Shown here: positions 16,535 through 21,442 of the stretch, in pieces | Layout of the letters: every line of letters starts with the position of its first letter | Numbering within the stretch: the first letter of the stretch is position 1 | Origin: Bremia lactucae | Lineage: Eukaryota; Oomycota; Peronosporomycetes; Peronosporales; Peronosporaceae | NCBI RefSeq assembly: GCF_004359215.1 | Contig: NC_090611.1 | Span: 2,092,172-2,113,613 of the forward strand | DNA length: 21,442 nt | Reading direction: 5' to 3' | Program-made: the position numbers and the translations under genes | Notes under the pieces: generated by a model | Databases searched by the model: none | What the model was told of the DNA's origin: nothing | The model's input: the letters and a program-made list of their open reading frames with translations, nothing else

Positions 16535-16790
16535 GTCTCTTGCGGCAGGAGAAATGGCTGAGTGGTTAAAGGCGGCAGCGGGCGGAAATATCACGAATCC
16601 AATAAGCAAGAGCATTACCAACGGAATTAGCAGTGCAGATAAGGGCGCGCAAGCAAACGCGTAAGCCATTAGCTCTACTAAACTGCACGTTTTCTTTGTA
16701 GCAGATAGCGTTAGAGACTCGGCCTAAAATTTAAATCGGGCATGGTCGGGAGCACCGTTGCCGTTCCTATTCTTATGATTCGGCATCTGC
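16535..16790 (+). other. Insert between tandem duplicates, with a tRNA-like head
   Basis: About 256 bp not found in the left gene copy. The plus strand begins near GGAGAAATGGCTGAGTGG, which resembles the 5' half of a tRNA with an A box TGGCTGAGTGG at 16555-16565; a poor B-box-like ATCACGAATCC follows. A 36-codon plus-strand frame (16554-16664, MAEWLKAAAGG...) and a minus-strand hydrophobic run (APLSALLIPLVMLLLIGFVI) also occur. It may be a second SINE-like or captured tRNA sequence, but no acceptor-stem pairing or target duplication is clear. Confidence 0.4.
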
Positions 16791-17067
16791 TACCAGTACG
16801 TCTCCCCGATTGAGCCCCCTCATTCAAAGGCTCATAGTCAGCCGCCTGACGATGATCAGGCGACTGTTTGGTTCTCCCCGAGTCCGACTCGCATTTGTAG
16901 TCGACCTCCAAAGAGGGGTCGCATTCTCGTGGTGTATCACCACGTGCACCCGCACCATTTAAAGTTGCGGGAGAAGATGACACTATGGCGGACGGAACGT
17001 CTGCCGCAAGAGACAATAATGCGTCGCCCGCGGCTGGACGAACCGCAGCCGAAGGCGCCGCACTATT
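16791..17067 (-). repeat. Tandem duplicate of the accessory gene start, copy 2
   Basis: Partner of 16246-16534 and the copy directly preceded by the conserved start codon and leader. It ends abruptly at 16791, where the unrelated insert begins. Confidence 0.85.
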
Positions 17068-17079
17068 GGCATACCGCAT

Positions 17080-17195
17080 GGACTTGTTTATAATGCGATA
17101 CAATTAAAAAGATGGTTCTGACCAAACAACATCGTTTTTAATTAAGTCTTCTTATAGTGACCACTATTCAATGAAAGTCAGAGTGATTGTCGTTT
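17080..17195 (-). other. Leader between accessory gene start and polypurine tract, right copy
   Basis: Non-coding, ~115 bp, clearly similar to 7068-7188 in inverted orientation (shared TTGGTCAGAACCATC and GTCAGAGTGATTGTCGTTTA). Conservation in two diverged copies suggests that it holds the 5' untranslated region or promoter of the antisense gene. No definite promoter motif is visible. Confidence 0.5.
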
Positions 17196-17208
17196 AAGGG
17201 AGGGGTGA
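17196..17208 (+). promoter_or_regulatory. Polypurine tract, element B right copy
   Basis: AAGGGAGGGGTGA immediately before the LTR start TGTAACGGGG at 17209. Confidence 0.85.
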
Positions 17209-17628
17209 TGTAACGGGGTGTATCGTTACATGAAATTAAAACTTAAAGTTTGTTAATTAATATATTATCTAAAAAGTAGATAATATTTAGAGAATATTAC
17301 TTTACATGGTAATATTCTAAAGGCTTATCCATTGGTAGATATAGACCATTATATCTACTTTCTCCGCGGTCCCAGTCAGCGCTAGATGCGGGCAAAGAGA
17401 GAGACAGATAAGACCTTTATTACACGTTTTAGTTTTGTTTATAGTTAAGCTAGTATTAAATAGATAGAAACAGAAGAACTTAATACAGTTTTCTTTTAAC
17501 CCTCTTAAAAGCAAGTGTTTTAAAGAGAGCACGTACTAGTGTACGTGAAGTGACGTGAGGCACCACTCGCACTGAGGCAGTGCGAAGTGGACTTGTACTG
17601 AAATACAAGTTAGTAGTGCCCCGTTACA
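17209..17628 (+). repeat. Element B 3' LTR, right copy
   Basis: A 420-bp LTR, inverted relative to 6562-7054, from TGTAACGGGG to GCCCCGTTACA. Shared features include the outer ~70 bp, GTTAATTAATATATTATCT and the CACGTACTAGTGTACGTG palindrome. It is shorter than the left copy and clearly diverged. The next bases, CCAGATATAAATCTGG, belong to a C-type LTR hairpin, so element B inserted into element C's LTR. Confidence 0.88.
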
Positions 17629-18230
17629 CCAGATATAAATCTGGCGGCCGAAATCTATTTCAATTTAGCTAGAGTAAGGTTTTAGATTTAGAATAATTAA
17701 ATTGAGTTCAGTTCCATTGCGTCTAGTGTCGGCGAGCACGTCTATCGCGGCCTCGCACTACAAGCTCACACCTTCAAGCACAGCGAGGAAGCGGTTTGAC
17801 CGTCCTATCTCACCTACAGTGGCGCCTAAGCAACCTCACTCAACGAACTATAAGCCTTAGTTTAAGTGACGTCACGGGAGCGGTAATCCGGCTCTATGTG
17901 CGCACTTACGAACCAGAAAGTAGTTTTCAGACTGATTTATATTTGATAGATTAAAATTAAAACATACTATAACCAATGATAAATGCCATATCTGTAGATA
18001 TGCACTTAGATGTATTGAGAGCGTATTATTCTAAATACTTCATATCTTGGATGACGCTAGGCATCATCCCTACTAACGTGAAAGCACCCATGTGCATCAC
18101 ATACACAAGGGTGGGTCACAATGTGAGCCACACCCAAGTGGTGGGTCAAATTACATCCCTTAACTAATTGACCCTCCCTTTTAGTACACAAAATGGAATG
18201 CGTAACATAGGGCAACTTTAGCCCGTTACA
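17629..18230 (-). repeat. Element C 3' LTR, interrupted by element B
   Basis: In minus orientation it starts TGTAACGGGC at 18230, next to a polypurine tract, and runs left to the hairpin at 17629, where element B interrupts it. About 600 bp are present. Segments at ~3890-3982 and ~4520-4870 match in inverted orientation, giving related LTR pieces at the other end of the window. It holds no gene; plus-strand frames here are chance. Confidence 0.8.
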
Positions 18231-18247
18231 CCACCACCTCTTTTAAG
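18231..18247 (-). promoter_or_regulatory. Polypurine tract, element C
   Basis: Minus-strand CTTAAAAGAGGTGGTGG directly before the LTR start TGTAACGGGC. Confidence 0.75.
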
Positions 18248-18450
18248 AGCGAATTTGCATTTTGCAAATTCGTTTAAGAGGAGCGAGGAACAACAAGTTG
18301 CTTTACGCGCCGCTTTAGTTCTCTCAGTCACTCTAGCGACCTGTATTAACATACACGGCGCCAAAGATGCCAATATAAAGGGGCCAATGTGGTAAGTAGT
18401 CTGCAAATACACTACTCAACCACGCACGAAGCGCACGCGCCACGTTAAAC
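18248..18450 (+). other. Leader of the element C accessory region, with a 10-bp hairpin
   Basis: No gene is visible. A perfect hairpin, CGAATTTGCA-TTT-TGCAAATTCG, lies at 18250-18272, flanked by further partly pairing CCTCTT/AAGAGG. By position this corresponds to the accessory-gene leader of element B. Confidence 0.5.
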
Positions 18451-19981
18451 GCCGCCGGCGCCTAGTGCCTCAGTGGAAACACCGGTAGCTATTGATGCTG
18501 CAGTCGCGCTGTTAACTAGGCTTAATGGTCCATACCACTTTCATAAAGAGGATGTAGATCTGTCGCTCATTGTTGACTACAATGAGCCGACACCGCTGCC
18601 ATACCATATAGTAGTGATGAGTACAGCGAGCTAATGAGGAAGGATGATGGCGCTTTATTGCCCATCCAATCTTCCCTCATTGCTCCTAACATGGAGACAA
18701 CAAAGTTTTCTAATGCTGTCACGTTGTCTGCGCTGGTTAGCGTAGCGACCATTAATGAGAGCGCTGCCCATAACGGTGCAGCTGCTTCATAGTTGGGTAA
18801 ACCACAACATCTATCGTTCAGACCATCATTCACAATTGGTCTGACGCAGAAGAGCCTGAGCGTAAAGCTCCTCCGACGGCACTTAGCGTGTCCAGTCGGT
18901 GTCACAAGCCAGTCGTCTCGAACGTGGCTATGTGACGGGTGACATACCACTAATGCCCTTAACATCTCAATAACCTCGTATCAACGGGCCAAAAGCGTCG
19001 CTCCTCGAGCGCGCTATTCTAGACGCTCATAATTATTATGGCGTCTATAATTCATGGAAGGCTCAGGGGAAATTAATTGGACAGATCCCCCGATCCCGGT
19101 CGTGTTGCGTTCAAATAAAACGCCCGTCCAATATGAGATGGAATTCCTGCGCCGCTTTCAACCGCATTAGGATGCGGTGAAACAACGGTCGCAGCGAACT
19201 AATTTCGCCCGCTTGCGTGTGAAAGAAATTATGGGCGGTACTGCACCCCCTGTTTGTTCTAACCATGCTACTCCTGCTAGTCCATTTGAGACTAGCAGAG
19301 AGGTCTCAACTGGTGCTTCCTTTTGTTAAATAGTCACCAAGCCGGGCACGTCAATACGTAGGGCATCGATCGGTTCCCAAGAGTCAAAACTCTTCGACTA
19401 TTCCCTCCACTGGACGAGGATTTGATACCTTTGCCTCACGGAGCGGTGGGCAAGCAAACTTCCAACAAGGAAGCGTTGATTCTCACCCGCATCCATCAGT
19501 GCAGGTGGCGCCCAATAGGAGTGCCGATGTCGCCCACTTACTTGCGGCTGCCTTACCTTCGTCCGTTCAGTCGCAGGCGTTAAGCGCTGCTGAACGACGT
19601 ATTGCGGATCTCAAGGGTTAAATCTCGCAACTGACCTTGGATCTTTATGATGTCCGAGCGAAGGACCGTCAGAGTTGTGAGTGCCTGAAACTTCGGCTTG
19701 ACATCTTGAAGATTTTGATGCTGAGGGACCCGCATTACGCGCGTGGTTCTCCTCGCTCTCTGGTCCTTATCCTGGTGAGACGGGACATTCAAATGGAAGT
19801 TTTGTACCTTCCCCGTCTCCCTCACCCGATCGACGCTCGACTCACAGTCGGCGTCACCATCGGTCTCCTTCGATGGATGGGTGTATGTAATCTCTTCTGG
19901 ATCAATATAACGTTTCAGACGAACCACGTAAAACACGGAGTGCGTCTTTATATACGAGGGAATGGTGAGCCTATAATTTAG
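18451..19981 (+). pseudogene. Element C antisense accessory gene, heavily decayed
   Basis: Plus-strand coding pieces lie between LTR and integrase, opposite to integrase. Open pieces: 18451-18633 (VETPVAIDAAVALLTRLNGP), ~18610-18790 in another frame (SELMRKDDGALLPIQSSLIA), 19054-19329 (MEGSGEINWTDPPIPVVLRS, one TAG at 19168-19170), and ~19364-19981 with one TAA at 19619-19621. The last piece has a Ser/Gly/His/Pro-rich linker (SRSGGQANFQQGSVDSHPHP) and then a coiled-coil-like AERRIADLKG / ISQLTLDLYDVRAKDRQSCE. Linker followed by C-terminal coiled coil, tail to tail with integrase, repeats the architecture of the element B gene although the sequences differ. Many stops and shifts make the exact ORF uncertain. 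Confidence 0.55.
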
Positions 19982-20428
19982 GCCTCAACTCTTTCTACCA
20001 CCGTAAACGGCCCAATGAAACGCGGCAATAACTTCGTTGTACCTCCAGGTAGTACGGAAATTGCATTCTTATGTAGGGTAGCAGCACTAGATATTACTTT
20101 TTCTCCCACTCTTAAAGCCTTCATTATTTTTGCGACTATTTCGGTTAGCATATTCTTTTAAATTATCCTCTGCGCTTGCTATCGCGCCACGGACTTTTCG
20201 TGTGATGAGAAAAACGCTCATCCAGAAAGCGTTGGCTTCGCTCACGCTTTTTGTATCTAACTTGTCTACGACACCGCCGAGAGGTCGATCATAGGACGTA
20301 GTTGACATTAACGAAACATGTTTTTTAGCACAGGCATTTCTTGCCGTGAATTCATACTGTCCACTGCTTATCTGGCAGGTCACTAGGGCAAAATTCCGTC
20401 GTTGACATGATACCCTCACGGGACATCG
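19580..20428 (-). pseudogene. Element C integrase C-terminal domain, frameshifted
   Basis: Continuation of integrase in shifted frames. VSEANAFWMSVFLITRKVRG and IASAEDNLKEYANRNSRKNN lie at ~20250-20110, HKNAISVLPGGTTKLLPRFI with GPFTVVERVEA at ~20070-19982, and VFYVVRLKRYIDPEEITYTH at ~19936-19875. The expected VFYVGRL has V for G. The final frame runs to a stop at 19580 and overlaps the plus-strand accessory reading frame for ~400 bp. At least three frame breaks separate it from the intact core. Confidence 0.8.
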
Positions 20429-21442
20429 TCATATTGACGAAACTATGTCTTTTTTTTGCACCGCACATATTGAGGGGCCCTCCCCCACTAAGACTCGGGC
20501 TGCGCACAAACGAGACTGGCGTCCGAGAATGGCGCAGTCCGTTATAATAAACGGCTTCTCACCCGTACTGGCATGGACACTGTTATTTATAGCGAACTCC
20601 ACAAAGGGTAATTGCTTGCTCCACTCTTTGGGAGTTGCTATAGTGCGCAAGACATCCGCCACGACCCGATTGGCACGTTCTGTTTGGCCATCGGTCTGGG
20701 GATGATCTGCGGTCGACATGTGGAGCTTGCTACCTAGCAGCTCGAACACATGTCGCCAAAAACCAGACGTAAAACGTGGATCCCGGTCCGATACTATGGA
20801 CTCGGGCATCCCGTGTAGTCGGTAAACATGATCCAGGAACAAGAGAGCTGCCTCCTTGCCTGTGATCGATGTCTTACATGGTGCTAAATGCACCATTTTG
20901 CTCAGTCTGTCTACAAAGACGACAAGCCCTGTCCGACCCTTATGATCGGGCGGCATGCCAAGCATAGAGTCCAGACTTACTGGCTTCCAACAATCCGTTG
21001 GAATCGGTAGCGGCTTCAGTGGCGCACTGCTGGACGGTGCAGGCTTAATGCGCTGACACTGTTCGCAAGAGCAAATATAGTTGGCCACCCATCTATATAG
21101 GTGTGGCCACCAAAATTCCTCTGACACTCGTAAGAATGTAGTTTTACGGCCCAGATGCCCACTAGATGGCGTATCATGGTGCTCGTGAAGGATCATCAGC
21201 TTGAGGTCTGTGTCATAAGGCACATAGATTCTCAAAGGATCACAAGGTGACAGCTGATGCCATAACAGGCCATCGCTGTAGCTAAAGCGATTTAGCTTAG
21301 CTTTCAGGTGCGACGGAAGGGAAACCTTTCGTCCACCGAAGTGATCCAACAGCAGGCGACAGTGGTCGTCCTGACTGTAGCTCTCTTTTATCTCAGAGGC
21401 CAATGAGCTCGTCACGTGGTATGCCTTCATGGCTGCCAACGT
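20429..21442 (-). CDS. Element C integrase zinc-binding and catalytic core, open frame
   Basis: The best-preserved coding region. A 336-residue frame counted from a Met at 21439; the true polyprotein continues beyond the right edge. By that numbering: the HHCC zinc domain with H88, H95, C125 and C128 (LHEHHDTPSSGHLGRKTTF, CSCEQCQRIK); the catalytic core with D157 (SLDSMLGMP), D218 (VSDRDPRFTSGF) and E254 (DGQTERANRV). Exactly 35 residues separate D218 and E254, the classic D,D-35-E spacing. Then FVEFAINNSVHASTGEKPFI, after which homology fades and the frame ends at 20429. The catalytic part could be functional as sequence, but the C-terminal domain is frameshifted, so the element is probably dead. 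Confidence 0.9.
   Translation of the reverse strand, partial: TLAAMKAYHVTSSLASEIKESYSQDDHCRLLLDHFGGRKVSLPSHLKAKLNRFSYSDGLLWHQLSPCDPLRIYVPYDTDLKLMILHEHHDTPSSGHLGRKTTFLRVSEEFWWPHLYRWVANYICSCEQCQRIKPAPSSSAPLKPLPIPTDCWKPVSLDSMLGMPPDHKGRTGLVVFVDRLSKMVHLAPCKTSITGKEAALLFLDHVYRLHGMPESIVSDRDPRFTSGFWRHVFELLGSKLHMSTADHPQTDGQTERANRVVADVLRTIATPKEWSKQLPFVEFAINNSVHASTGEKPFIITDCAILGRQSRLCAARVLVGEGPSICAVQKKDIVSSI

Larger units (their letters stand above)
14925..17079 (-). pseudogene. Element B antisense accessory gene, right copy
   Basis: Inverted copy of the gene at 7189-8874. Start ATG 17079 (MRYANSAAPSAAV). From the right it reads an Ala-rich acidic start; a 256-bp unrelated insert (16535-16790) with a second copy of the start region; LERLINSLSGETTPHN near 16000; then the best reading of the core, FRAEEDFYLDAFFKHRW (~15915-15865), SLMQAWSAFIRNVKDIGREA (~15830) and CLTWADPCPRC (C-x6-C-x2-C, ~15665). 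MRDAIDVL, the low-complexity linker and the coiled coil IERLEDHLKSAYSMLKYGRK follow. A one-base insertion near 14960 shifts the last codons. Comparing the two copies shows which frame was real, because their frameshifts differ. Confidence 0.75.

Noticed and set aside
16547..16620. A mitochondrial tRNA-Tyr insertion
   Set aside because: The first ~30 bases resemble an organellar tRNA start, but the anticodon arm and T arm do not follow and the sequence is not AT-rich.
16364..16669. A secreted or membrane protein (hydrophobic start APLSALLIPLVMLLLIGFVI), perhaps an effector
   Set aside because: The hydrophobic run comes from the 256-bp insert joined to a duplicated accessory gene start. There is no cleavage-site context, no RXLR-type motif and no intact downstream gene.
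17976..18167. A small plus-strand gene in the element C LTR
   Set aside because: It falls entirely within LTR sequence that partly recurs at ~4520-4660 without a matching frame.
18567..18965. A 132-codon minus-strand ORF
   Set aside because: Arg/Ser/Leu-rich with no motif, opposite the decayed element C accessory pieces; most likely a shadow.

Overview
The window looks like a repeat-filled, gene-free stretch of an oomycete genome, most likely a Phytophthora or downy-mildew relative. This rests on my recognition of the polyprotein style of its Ty3/gypsy retrotransposons and on a tRNA-headed SINE; I ran no database search. I see no intact host gene, rRNA, CRISPR array or bacterial signal. Nearly every coding stretch belongs to a decayed LTR retrotransposon, so most coding calls are pseudogenes.

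Layout. (1) 1-3627, minus: element A with RNase H and RT at the left edge, then linker, protease and gag, with a PBS just inside its 5' LTR. A ~235-bp gag segment is inverted. (2) 3628-6145: an LTR mosaic (A-type and C-type pieces in both orientations) that contains a foldback element (4984-6021, TA duplication), which in turn contains a SINE (5512-5774, 14-bp target duplication). (3) 6146-6561: polypurine tract and stub of a further A-type element, cut by element B. (4) 6562-17628: element B material as a broken palindrome around a 750-N gap (12071-12820). In order: 3' LTR, accessory gene (+), integrase/RNase H (-), gag-end/protease (+), gap, protease/gag/LTR end (-), integrase C-terminus (+), accessory gene (-), 3' LTR. 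(5) 17629-21442: element C, minus: LTR, polypurine tract, decayed accessory gene (+), then an integrase with an intact D,D-35-E triad running to the right edge.

Two things stand out. First, elements B and C carry an extra gene between integrase and 3' LTR on the strand opposite gag-pol; it ends in a coiled coil and meets integrase tail to tail, and a stub of a similar reading frame sits beside an A-type LTR. Second, the inside of element B is crowded with short perfect inverted repeats (arms 8-13 bp, short loops), about 20 in 5 kb where roughly one is expected by chance, many kept in both inverted copies. Together they suggest a retrotransposon lineage with strongly structured RNA and an antisense regulatory or structural gene. 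Both ideas are inference from degraded copies.

The junctions at ~10730 and ~14622 lie inside continuous sequence, but the N gap falls between inverted copies, so the centre could be a scaffolding error.
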